Shown here: positions 1 through 7,352 of the stretch, one piece after another
Position numbering within the stretch: the stretch's first letter is position 1
Layout of the letters: the number at the start of each line of letters is the position of its first letter
Origin: Spirochaetaceae bacterium
GTDB taxonomy: Bacteria > Spirochaetota > Spirochaetia > Treponematales > Treponemataceae
Direction: 5' to 3'
DNA length: 64,000 nucleotides
Assembly (NCBI GenBank): GCA_017416145.1
Contig: JAFQDD010000020.1
Location: 1-64,000, forward strand
The notes under the pieces: generated by a model
Told to the model about the DNA's origin: nothing
Seen by the model: only the letters and a program-made list of their open reading frames with translations
Database searches by the model: none
Translations under genes and position numbers: made by a program

Positions 1-332
1 AATCTCTTGAAGCAGCGGGTGCTTTTGCATCTAATATTGGATTAGTGGAAAATGTTGATTATACTGTGAATAATGAAACACAAACTATTACACTAACAGA
101 CGCTGGTTGGATCAAAGTACAAGCTATGGGTGGCGGTTCTGAAGAAGAAGGTAATGGCGGAGTTACAAGTGAAAAATGGACTGGAGTAGATCCAGAAGGA
201 ATTCCCTTTACGACTTTTGAATCTTTTGAAGAAGTAAAAGAACATGTAGAAGTAAACGGATTAGAGTTAGGTGTTGATTATACTTTGGATGAAGAGAAAC
301 ATATTATCTATCTACTAGCAAAAGAAGGATAA
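1..332 (+). CDS. C-terminal part of an unrecognised protein with an internal repeat (cut by window edge)
   Basis: The reading frame is open from base 3 and ends with TAA at 330-332, so the 5' end lies outside the window; a GTG at 45 is in frame but need not be the start. I do not recognise the family. The visible 109 residues are acidic and hold two similar segments of about 28 residues, each with the pattern NxGLxxxVDYT followed by a short beta-like stretch, separated by a Gly/Glu-rich linker. The repeats suggest a modular, possibly extracellular or surface protein, but no signal or anchor is visible in this fragment. Convergent with the phosphofructokinase downstream. Confidence 0.6.
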   Translation, partial: SLEAAGAFASNIGLVENVDYTVNNETQTITLTDAGWIKVQAMGGGSEEEGNGGVTSEKWTGVDPEGIPFTTFESFEEVKEHVEVNGLELGVDYTLDEEKHIIYLLAKEG

Positions 333-378
333 AAAATTTTTATACATTGATTGAAAACGACTTTTTCTACAACAATCC

Positions 379-477
379 TGTGGAAAACTTCCAAAATTTC
401 CACAGAGGTTGTGGAAAAGTCTGTTTAAATGTGGAAAACCCTGTGGAAAAGTTCTTTTTATTAAAAAGATTTCCACA
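379..477. repeat. Array of TGTGGAAAA / TTTCCACA motifs (DnaA-box-like)
   Basis: Four exact TGTGGAAAA motifs start at 379, 410, 430 and 442, and two opposite-strand ATTTCCACA motifs start at 396 and 469. The complement TTTTCCACA fits the degenerate DnaA-box pattern TTWTNCACA, one base from TTATCCACA. Spacings of 31, 20 and 12 bp are close to whole helical turns. The array sits between two convergent genes and part of it forms a terminator-like hairpin. A DnaA-binding role is inference; no dnaA, dnaN or gyrA gene is nearby. Confidence 0.55.
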
Positions 478-485
478 GGGTTTTT
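435..485. terminator. Long hairpin, probable bidirectional terminator
   Basis: A perfect 15-bp inverted repeat pairs 435-449 with 470-484, and the interval can itself pair through CTTTTTA (454-460) and TAAAAAG (462-468). The arm is followed by a T-run on both strands. It lies between the convergent ends of the edge gene (stop 332) and the phosphofructokinase (stop 588), the right place for a shared terminator. Confidence 0.65.
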
Positions 486-587
486 CTTTTTGAAAAAAAA
501 AGCATTCGTAAAACACATCTTCTAAGACCTAAGGATGTGTTACGAATGCTTTATTATCCGAGGGCAGTTTTTTGCTTTATGGAAGTT

Positions 588-1961
588 TTATTTATTTTGT
601 TCTGCTTTTAGCTTTGCAATAACTGCTTCTTTATCGTTTACCATTAAAGTTGGTTGTCCAGTTGCGTCAATTGCGTCACGCCACATTGAACCTTCTGGAT
701 TAACCTTGTTGCGTTTTGCAGTTACCAAGCGGATTGGCAAGTGAACGTATTTGTTGTGTACCAAACCAATAACAATTTTTGTTTTACCAGCCATGGCAGC
801 GTGTACGGCGTTGTTTCCAAGACGTTCACAGTAGATTGAATCACTTGGGTTTGCCTGAGCTGAACGGATTTGATAACTTGGATCAATGTATTTTAGGTTA
901 ATGTGGATTTTCTTTTTCTTAAAGTAATCTGTGATTTTATCCTTTAGGAAAACCCCAATATCACCTAGTTTAATATTTCCAGAAGCGTCGTGTTCCCCTG
1001 TTGCTTTTAAGTGTTCTTGGCCGGCACCTTCTGCAACAATTACTACAGCGTGATGTCTGTTTAGTATACGTTTTTCAAGTTCGGCTAAAAATCCGTTTTC
1101 TCCCTCTAAATCAAATGGGATTTCTGGAATCAAGCAGAAGTTTGTTTCATGACTTGCAAGAGCTGTGGCTGTGGCAATAAATCCAGATTCCCGTCCCATC
1201 AATTTAATAAGACCAATACCGTTAATGTGGGAATGGGCTTCCATGTGGGCAGCAGCAACTGCTTCTGTGGCTTTTTGAACTGCTGTATCAAAGCCGAAAG
1301 AGCGTTGAATAAAAATTAGGTCGTTATCAATAGTTTTTGGGATACCAACTACAGCAACTTTTAAGCCCCGTTTTTCGATTTCGTTGGCAATATCAAGAGA
1401 ACCTCGTTGTGTTCCGTCTCCACCAAGGATAAAAATCATATTCATATTGAGAGCTTCAATAGCATCAACAATTTCATTTACTCTATCTCCACCACCACGG
1501 CTAGTTCCTAGGAAAGAACCTCCAGTTTTGTGAATATCATCAACTAAATCAGGATTTAAATCGATTGTATCAAATCCTTGTTCTGGTAAAAGTCCTTTGA
1601 ATCCAAAGCGAATACCACGAATACGGCGAACACCGTAGCGATTCCACAAACAGCGTACTACTGCACGGATAACATCGTTTAATCCTGGACACAAACCACC
1701 ACAAGTACAAATACCAGCATTTACGTGTTTTGGATTAAAATAGATTAATTCCCGAGGTCCTGCTTTTTCGATAAGATTTTTTTTGAATAAATCTTCATCT
1801 TCTTTTGAAACGTCGTCATAAACGTCTACGTTGTAACGAACAAACTCGTTATCGTAAACATAGTTTGCAACCATATCTCCGTGAGATTTTGAAAGCTGAA
1901 TTGGAGACTTAACTTTGCAAGGTCCAAGTTCATCAACGGTAAAATCAAATAATCCTTTCAT
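588..1961 (-). CDS. 6-phosphofructokinase, long spirochaete form (457 aa), probably ATP-type
   Basis: Phosphorylates fructose 6-phosphate in glycolysis. The PFK signature is clear: GGDGT at residues 180-184 and PKTIDND at 208-214, then MGRESGF and a VAEGAGQ segment. The length of about 457 residues and an N-terminal extension match the long group containing treponemal and trypanosomatid enzymes. In the PFK family the phosphoryl donor tracks two positions: Gly-Gly for classical ATP enzymes, Asp-Lys for PPi enzymes. This one has the mixed Gly (GGDG) and Lys (PKT) pair known from ATP-using trypanosome PFK, so ATP use is more likely than PPi; this is inference. The start at 1961 is preceded by AAAGGATAT; the longer reading frame has no such site. 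A second, different PFK lies at 59989-61077. Confidence 0.9.
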   Translation of the reverse strand: MKGLFDFTVDELGPCKVKSPIQLSKSHGDMVANYVYDNEFVRYNVDVYDDVSKEDEDLFKKNLIEKAGPRELIYFNPKHVNAGICTCGGLCPGLNDVIRAVVRCLWNRYGVRRIRGIRFGFKGLLPEQGFDTIDLNPDLVDDIHKTGGSFLGTSRGGGDRVNEIVDAIEALNMNMIFILGGDGTQRGSLDIANEIEKRGLKVAVVGIPKTIDNDLIFIQRSFGFDTAVQKATEAVAAAHMEAHSHINGIGLIKLMGRESGFIATATALASHETNFCLIPEIPFDLEGENGFLAELEKRILNRHHAVVIVAEGAGQEHLKATGEHDASGNIKLGDIGVFLKDKITDYFKKKKIHINLKYIDPSYQIRSAQANPSDSIYCERLGNNAVHAAMAGKTKIVIGLVHNKYVHLPIRLVTAKRNKVNPEGSMWRDAIDATGQPTLMVNDKEAVIAKLKAEQNK

Positions 1962-2023
1962 TTGTAAATATCCTTTTATTATTGATTGATAAAGCAAAAT
2001 ATCATTAAACTAAATCTAATATT

Positions 2024-2052
2024 ATCTTACGCTCATAAGAAAAATTAGGCAA
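2024..2052 (-). promoter_or_regulatory. Probable sigma-70 promoter of the phosphofructokinase
   Basis: On the minus strand TTGCCT (2047-2052) and TAAGAT (2024-2029) are separated by exactly 17 bp, about 55 bp upstream of the chosen start at 1961. Predicted by eye only. Confidence 0.45.
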
Positions 2053-2130
2053 GTACAAAATAATTTAACAAAAAATTCTTCGATAGAATATAGATTTTTC
2101 CGAGGATTTATAGGATTTTTTAGGGATATT

Positions 2131-2139
2131 TGATATACT
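2131..2139 (+). promoter_or_regulatory. Extended -10 element placing the start codon at or near +1
   Basis: TGATATACT is an extended -10 (TG-N-TATACT, hexamer 2134-2139). The ATG of the pseudouridine synthase is at 2148, so transcription would begin one or two bases before the codon, giving a leaderless or nearly leaderless mRNA. No Shine-Dalgarno sequence is visible. There is no good -35 hexamer, which extended -10 promoters can tolerate. Confidence 0.4.
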
Positions 2140-2147
2140 GATTTTGT

Positions 2148-2918
2148 ATGAAAGCAATAAAAAATTATTCAGTTATTTATCAAGATGAATCTATTGTAGT
2201 TTTAAACAAGGTTTCTGGTTTATTGGTTGCTTCTGACCGTTATGATAAAGAAGCTCCTCGGCTAGACAAGTTGGCAGAGGAAGAATTTGGCAGATTATTA
2301 GCTGTTCATCGAATTGATAAGGACACTTCTGGCCTTGTAATTTATGCTAGAACTCCAGAAGCTCACAGATTTTTGTCTATTGCTTTTGAAAGAAGAGAAG
2401 TTCACAAAACTTATCACGCTTTGGTACACGGTCGCCCAGCTTGGGAAGAATACACTCACAAAGCAAAACTTTTGCCAGACGGAGACCCTCGCCATAGAAC
2501 TGTGGTAAACAAGCGGATGGGAAAAGAATCTATCACAAACTTTAAGCTTCTTGGCACAGTTGGGCCATATTCTTGGATTCAAGCGGATCCAGTTACTGGG
2601 CGAACTCACCAGATTCGTGCTCACTTGCAGGATTTGGGAATCAGTATTGTGTGCGACCCACTTTATAGCGGCAATCAAAAGCCAGTTCGCCTAAGTGATA
2701 TAAAACGCTCTTACCGTGGAGATGTTTTTGAAGAACGGCCTTTACTTGCTCGACTTGGTCTTCACGCTTATCAGCTTAGCGTTGTTCACCCAGAAACAAA
2801 GGAGCGAATGACTTTTACAGCTCCTTATCACAGGGATATGGATGCTTTACGGAAACAGCTTTTCAAATTGTACAAGGTTGACCCATTGGCACAAAATGAA
2901 GAAGTAGAAGAGAATTAG
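2148..2918 (+). CDS. RluA-family RNA pseudouridine synthase
   Basis: Isomerises uridine to pseudouridine in rRNA or tRNA. The 256-residue protein carries the RluA-family catalytic motif HRIDKDTSG near residue 55, with the nucleophilic Asp in RIDKDT, followed by the TGRTHQIRAH motif near residue 151 and a CDPLY segment near 170. There is no S4 domain at the N-terminus, as in RluA/TruC-like members, so the target base cannot be assigned. It is a monocistronic gene between divergent pfk and the downstream omptin-like gene. Only an extended -10 lies just upstream. Confidence 0.88.
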   Translation: MKAIKNYSVIYQDESIVVLNKVSGLLVASDRYDKEAPRLDKLAEEEFGRLLAVHRIDKDTSGLVIYARTPEAHRFLSIAFERREVHKTYHALVHGRPAWEEYTHKAKLLPDGDPRHRTVVNKRMGKESITNFKLLGTVGPYSWIQADPVTGRTHQIRAHLQDLGISIVCDPLYSGNQKPVRLSDIKRSYRGDVFEERPLLARLGLHAYQLSVVHPETKERMTFTAPYHRDMDALRKQLFKLYKVDPLAQNEEVEEN

Positions 2919-2986
2919 GAAATAGGTGGCAAGGGACACTGGGAATAGCTTTTGGCTTGTCTTTTTTTGTAAAAGTATTTGTGAAA

Positions 2987-3871
2987 ATGAAAAAGTCTGT
3001 ATTTATTTGTTTGTTTTTATTTCTCATATCTTCAGTTTTTGCAAAAGGGATTTATATTACCCCAAAAATTCAGCTAAAAAATGGAATCGCAAAAGAGTAT
3101 CTTTTTGAAGATAGTTATAAAATGAGTCAATTGGATTGGCAAGTTGAAAATGTGATTTTGGTTGGCTTTGAATTAGATTTTGAGTTGAAACATCTATATT
3201 TAGGTTGTGATTTTTCCTATGGATTATGTAATTTCGATGGAAAAATGGAAGATTATGATTGGATGGATAAAACAAGTTCAGATTACACACATTATTCTTG
3301 TCATGATTTGAGCGTTTCAAAGGATTTGGATTTTTCGGTTGATATTGGGCTGATGTTTCCTTTGGAAGAAACTGGAAAAAACTACGTAAATCTTTTTGCT
3401 CAGTATAATTTTAAAAATACAATGTTTGAAGCAAAAAATGGTTGGTATCATTATGAAGAACAAGGTGTAATTAGAGAGGGAGAACTTTCTGGCCGTGTTA
3501 TCACATATAATCCAGTAATTTATTCTTTTCTTTTGGGGTTTGGGGGAAAATTTTACATTAACAACACATTTTCTTTTAAATCTGAAACAGCTATAAGTTT
3601 TTTATCCTTTGGGATTTGTACAGATAATCACATTTTGACAAAAGATGTATGGCAAGATGCTGTTATTGGAAAAGTATTTTTAAAGTCAAAGTTAGAATTT
3701 GCTTTTGATTTTGGTAATAGATTTACAATGATTTTTGGGGGAAATGTTGAAAATCTCCCAATGCTACAAGGACAAACATACGTAAATGGTTATCCTTCAA
3801 GTAATAACACTGGGGGATTTTCTAGTTTTTTCTATGAATTTTATTTTTCGTATCGCATACGAATACTTTGA
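2987..3871 (+). CDS. Omptin-family outer-membrane aspartyl protease
   Basis: A 294-residue protein with a signal peptide (residues 1-19, cleavage after VFA) and alternating aromatic-rich beta strands ending in a terminal FYFSYRIRIL strand, as expected for a 10-stranded outer-membrane barrel. Alignment by eye to E. coli OmpT is convincing: MSQLDW near residue 46 matches VSQLDW, and DYDWMD (89-94) matches DQDWMD. Asp89 and Asp91 fall on OmpT Asp83 and Asp85, and Asp213-Asn-His215 falls on the Asp210/His212 pair, so all four catalytic residues are kept. In omptins these cleave surface or host proteins at basic residues; the target here is unknown. ATG 2987 was chosen because it begins the signal peptide. 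Its 3' end overlaps the convergent CorC-like gene by 31 bp. Confidence 0.8.
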   Translation: MKKSVFICLFLFLISSVFAKGIYITPKIQLKNGIAKEYLFEDSYKMSQLDWQVENVILVGFELDFELKHLYLGCDFSYGLCNFDGKMEDYDWMDKTSSDYTHYSCHDLSVSKDLDFSVDIGLMFPLEETGKNYVNLFAQYNFKNTMFEAKNGWYHYEEQGVIREGELSGRVITYNPVIYSFLLGFGGKFYINNTFSFKSETAISFLSFGICTDNHILTKDVWQDAVIGKVFLKSKLEFAFDFGNRFTMIFGGNVENLPMLQGQTYVNGYPSSNNTGGFSSFFYEFYFSYRIRIL

Positions 3872-5097
3872 ATTCGGCGACCGCCTACGTCTTCAACTGT
3901 GAAGGAGCTTGTGCCAAATTTTAATTTTTCGCCGTTTTCTGGAAGATAGCCAAATTTTTCTAGAAGCCAACCTCCAAGGCTGTCAAAATCCTCGGATTCA
4001 AAATCTGTGTTGAATATCCGATTTACATCATTTAACGACATATCTCCAGGAATAAGGAATTCTCGTTTTCCTGTGATACGGATTCTTTCTTCTGGAGCAA
4101 CAGTTTTTGAGTTGTATTCGTCGGTTATACGTCCAAAAACTGCTTTTAGTACGTCGTCTGTGGTAACAATTCCTTCTACATTGCCGTGTTCTCCAACAAC
4201 AACTGCGAAAGTGTGTTTTTCTGTTCTAAATCGCATTAACAATGTAACAACAGAAACTGTTTCTGGTATAAACAATGCTTTTCGCACAATTTTTTCTGGA
4301 GCAAAGGTGGATTTATCCCCAGTAAAATATAAGACATCTTTGTAGTGAATTGTGCCTATAATTGCTTCTAAATCATCTTTGAAAACTGGAAGTCTTGAAT
4401 ATCCGCTTTCTATGAATTTTGAAAGAGTTTCTTCGTAAGTTGCTTTTCCATTAATTGATTTTACAAAAGAACGGTGTCGCAAAATATCTCTGACCCGCAA
4501 ATCTGTAAATTCAAAGATTTTGAAAAGCATTTCCTTTTCCCCAGATTCCAAAGTACCTTCTTCGTCTCCCACATCAATAAGAGTTTTTAACTCTTCTTCT
4601 GTAACGGAAGGAAGTGGATTTTTTTGGAATAAACCTACAAATTTGGAAACAGCTTTTGTAAAAACGGTAAAAGTTACGATAATTGGCTTTAACAAAACTT
4701 TTAACCAAGTTAGGGGCTTTGCAAAAAGCAAACTCAATTTTTCTGGAGAAGAGGCTGCAAAGGTTTTTGGCAAAATTTCTCCAAAAATAATGATTACAAC
4801 GGTCATTATTCCTGTAGCAATTCCCACACTTTTTTGACCGAATAAGCTAAGGACAATGGAAGTTGCAAGGGATGAGGAAAAAGTATTTACAAAGTTGTTA
4901 CCAACCAAAATCAAAGTTAATAAACTATCTGTATTTTGTTTTAATTTTGCAACTGGAGCAGCAGCTTTTTTGTTTTCTTTAAGCATTTGTCGCATTTTGA
5001 TTTTGGACAGGCTTAAAAAGGCCGTTTCGCTAGAAGAAAAGAAAGCTGACATAGCAACTAGAAAAATAAGGGTGATTATGGAAATGGTTATGTTCAT
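3841..5097 (-). CDS. CorC/HlyC (CNNM, TlyC-like) membrane protein with CBS pair, copy 1
   Basis: An inner-membrane protein of the DUF21-CBS-CorC family, whose members are linked to Mg2+ or cobalt efflux and were first named hemolysins. The 418 residues give an N-terminal DUF21 membrane region (about 1-170, with SSSETAFLSLSK near residue 20), two CBS repeats (about 195-320, GTIHYKDVLY and GIVTTDDVL) and a C-terminal CorC_HlyC domain ending in VGGRRIQSIRMRYEK. It is second in an operon: its ATG overlaps the TGA of the upstream paralogue by 4 bp, so translation is coupled. Haemolytic activity is a historic label, not something the sequence shows. Confidence 0.85.
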   Translation of the reverse strand: MNITISIITLIFLVAMSAFFSSSETAFLSLSKIKMRQMLKENKKAAAPVAKLKQNTDSLLTLILVGNNFVNTFSSSLATSIVLSLFGQKSVGIATGIMTVVIIIFGEILPKTFAASSPEKLSLLFAKPLTWLKVLLKPIIVTFTVFTKAVSKFVGLFQKNPLPSVTEEELKTLIDVGDEEGTLESGEKEMLFKIFEFTDLRVRDILRHRSFVKSINGKATYEETLSKFIESGYSRLPVFKDDLEAIIGTIHYKDVLYFTGDKSTFAPEKIVRKALFIPETVSVVTLLMRFRTEKHTFAVVVGEHGNVEGIVTTDDVLKAVFGRITDEYNSKTVAPEERIRITGKREFLIPGDMSLNDVNRIFNTDFESEDFDSLGGWLLEKFGYLPENGEKLKFGTSSFTVEDVGGRRIQSIRMRYEK

Positions 5098-6374
5098 AGA
5101 CTACCCTCCTCTTCTGCTTCCACAGAAATCTTTGTTGCCATATTTTTTGAAACTTCTGTAACTGTAAAAGTCCAACCAGAAAAAGACAGTTTATTTCCAA
5201 TTTCTGGTAAAGTTCCAAGTTGCTCACAAAACCAGCCGTTTATAGTTTCATTATCCTCTGAAACAAGATTTATTTGCAATTTTTCGTTAATATCCACAAG
5301 TCGAGCATTTCCGTTTAATTCAAAGTTTGTTGCAGAATTTTCTTGGATTTCTGCCGCTTGTGTAAAATCGTATTCATCGCTTAGAGTACCAAAAATCTCT
5401 GATGAAATATCGTCAATAGTAAGTAATCCGGCTGTTCCAGAGTATTCGTCTAAAACAATGGCGATAGATTGATTGCTCTCACGAATAGCTTCTTGAATCG
5501 AAGACATTTTTTTTGTTTCGGGAATAAAAAGAGGTTTTTTCATTACATTTTTTACAGCAAAGGTTTCTGGTTTGCTAAAAAATGGAATAACATCTTTTAA
5601 GTGAAGAATTCCACAAATATCATCAATATTTGAATCTACAACTGGGAAGTGGGATAAATGAGTTTTTTCAGATAACTCAATAATATCTTGATATTTTGCA
5701 GTTAAGTTAATGGTAACCATTTTTGTTCGAGGCTGCATAATATCTTTTGCTTCTAAGTCTGTAAACTTAAATACTTTGTGGAGCATTTCTTTTTCATCTT
5801 TTTCTACAGTTCCTTCTTCTTCTCCAACTTCTATAAAAGTCTTAATTTCTTCTTCTGTAAAAGATTTTTGCGATTTAGATTTTCGAGAACCAGTTAGATA
5901 TTTTGCACAGTTTGAAATTTTAGTAAAAATGAAAACTAAGGGACGAAGTACAAAATGCCAAAATGATAAAAATCCTGATAATCCAAAAGCGATTTTTTCT
6001 GGAAATTTTGAACCGAGGGTTTTTGGAGTGATTTCACCAAATATCAACAAAAGAAGCGTTACGATAAAAGTTGCTGCTGCAACTCCTGCATCTCCGAAAA
6101 GTTCTAGTGATATTGTGGTTAGAATTGATGAAATGGAAATATTTACGATATTGTTGCCAATCAAAATTGTGTTGATTAATTCATCTTGTTTGTCCAAGAG
6201 TTTTCCAACTCGAATGGCTTTTTTTACTTTTTTTCTACGCAAAAAGCGGATTCTTAACTTGTTTACGGATAAGAAGGCACTTTCTGACATAGAAAATAAG
6301 CATGATAAAATCAGCAGAACTACTGCTATAGAAAGTAGTTCTGCTATATTAGAGGGAGGTTCCGAGGAAGGCAC
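5094..6374 (-). CDS. CorC/HlyC (CNNM, TlyC-like) membrane protein with CBS pair, copy 2
   Basis: A 426-residue paralogue of the next gene with the same order: DUF21 membrane domain (SMSESAFLSVNKLR near residue 30), two CBS motifs (GILHLKDVI, GLLTIDDI) and a CorC_HlyC domain. Adjacent coupled paralogues suggest a heteromeric transporter, which is inference. The start is GTG at 6374, overlapping the TAG of the thioredoxin-like gene by one base (TAGTG), with GGAG ten bases upstream. The three genes form one operon. Confidence 0.85.
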   Translation of the reverse strand: MPSSEPPSNIAELLSIAVVLLILSCLFSMSESAFLSVNKLRIRFLRRKKVKKAIRVGKLLDKQDELINTILIGNNIVNISISSILTTISLELFGDAGVAAATFIVTLLLLIFGEITPKTLGSKFPEKIAFGLSGFLSFWHFVLRPLVFIFTKISNCAKYLTGSRKSKSQKSFTEEEIKTFIEVGEEEGTVEKDEKEMLHKVFKFTDLEAKDIMQPRTKMVTINLTAKYQDIIELSEKTHLSHFPVVDSNIDDICGILHLKDVIPFFSKPETFAVKNVMKKPLFIPETKKMSSIQEAIRESNQSIAIVLDEYSGTAGLLTIDDISSEIFGTLSDEYDFTQAAEIQENSATNFELNGNARLVDINEKLQINLVSEDNETINGWFCEQLGTLPEIGNKLSFSGWTFTVTEVSKNMATKISVEAEEEGSL

Positions 6375-7327
6375 TATTGTTGTTCTCCTGTTGTTTCTGT
6401 TGTACTCTCTGTGTTCATTGCTTGAATAGACTGAATTGTTGATAAAATTGAGTCAGCAATTTCTGATTCGGGAGCTGCATCGTAAGCTTTTTGTAGATAA
6501 GAAATTGTGTTTTCTGTTAAGATTTGTCCACCATAACTTTCTAGATAAGCTGCGTTGTAATATGCAGTTTGATATTCTTCTGAATTTAATAATCCAGACT
6601 CTGCCAAGTCAATAAAAACTTGTGTTGCAGCTGTAATATCACCTGATTCGTTAAAAATTGCTAGAGATTCATCGTAAGCAAGAAGAAGTTTGTATTGGCC
6701 AAGTTTCCCTGTTTTGTTTTCTGGGTCTAAAGTTGGAAATTCTGCGATTAAATCTTGGAATTGGTATGTAAAATTTTCATCTACTGAATTGTATAATTCA
6801 TCAATTAGTTTTGCTTTGTTTACACCAGATGCTTTTTCCAATTTAGCTTTTAGTGATTTAACTTTTTTTCCAGTTTCTTGAAGTTTTTTTACTTCAGCTG
6901 TTACAGTTTGAACATCTGAATCTGGACCGTATAGAATCATTCCATAAGGAATTGTATCAGCAGATGCAGCAATTAGAGCTGGAACTGAAGAAACGCCCAT
7001 TGAGTAAGCAAGTAAATATGTGTTTTGATTTTTTGCTATTTCTTCTTCTGTAAGATTTTGTTCATCTACAACAATATTTAGTTGTAGAGCTACATAGTTT
7101 TTGCCAACTTCTTTTAGGAAGTTTTCTTGGGTTAAAATATCAGTGATAAATTGTTCAGAATATCCATCCCAATCAAGTCCACTAAAGAAAATCAACAAAT
7201 CTTTGCCGCTTTCTTCTGCTGCAAGAGTTGCTTGATCCAAGTCTGTAAGCCATTCTGCTGGTTCTGAATTACAACCAACAAAAAATAGCATGGTTAAAGT
7301 TAATAAACAAAAAATTATTTTTTTCAT
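6374..7327 (-). CDS. Thioredoxin-fold lipoprotein lacking the CXXC site
   Basis: A 317-residue lipoprotein: signal peptide with lipobox FVGC and lipidated Cys19. The next 140 residues resemble a thioredoxin-like fold (DLLIFFSGLDWDGYSEQ, later VSSVPALI, the cis-Pro region), but the redox CXXC is replaced by DWDG, so disulfide chemistry is unlikely. The C-terminal half is helical and TPR-like, with YNAAYLESYGG, and ends in a Thr/Glu-rich tail. A scaffold or chaperone role at the membrane is inference. Of two ATGs, 7327 is chosen: GGAG is 7 bases upstream, whereas it would be one base from ATG 7333. First gene of the operon with the CorC-like pair. Confidence 0.7.
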   Translation of the reverse strand: MKKIIFCLLTLTMLFFVGCNSEPAEWLTDLDQATLAAEESGKDLLIFFSGLDWDGYSEQFITDILTQENFLKEVGKNYVALQLNIVVDEQNLTEEEIAKNQNTYLLAYSMGVSSVPALIAASADTIPYGMILYGPDSDVQTVTAEVKKLQETGKKVKSLKAKLEKASGVNKAKLIDELYNSVDENFTYQFQDLIAEFPTLDPENKTGKLGQYKLLLAYDESLAIFNESGDITAATQVFIDLAESGLLNSEEYQTAYYNAAYLESYGGQILTENTISYLQKAYDAAPESEIADSILSTIQSIQAMNTESTTETTGEQQ

Positions 7328-7352
7328 TTTCATTCTCCAAAGATAATAAAAC

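Noticed and set aside
379-485. Chromosome replication origin
   Set aside because: DnaA-like boxes are present, but there is no dnaA, dnaN, recF or gyrase gene and no clear AT-rich unwinding region beside an ordered box set; reported only as a motif array.
315-518. A 67-residue minus-strand frame over the TGTGGAAAA array
   Set aside because: Its coding is only the repeated motif and hairpin sequence; no ribosome site and no protein-like character.
5710-6429. A 239-residue plus-strand open frame
   Set aside because: It lies fully antisense to the well-supported CorC-like gene and its product resembles no protein; it is a shadow of the opposite frame.
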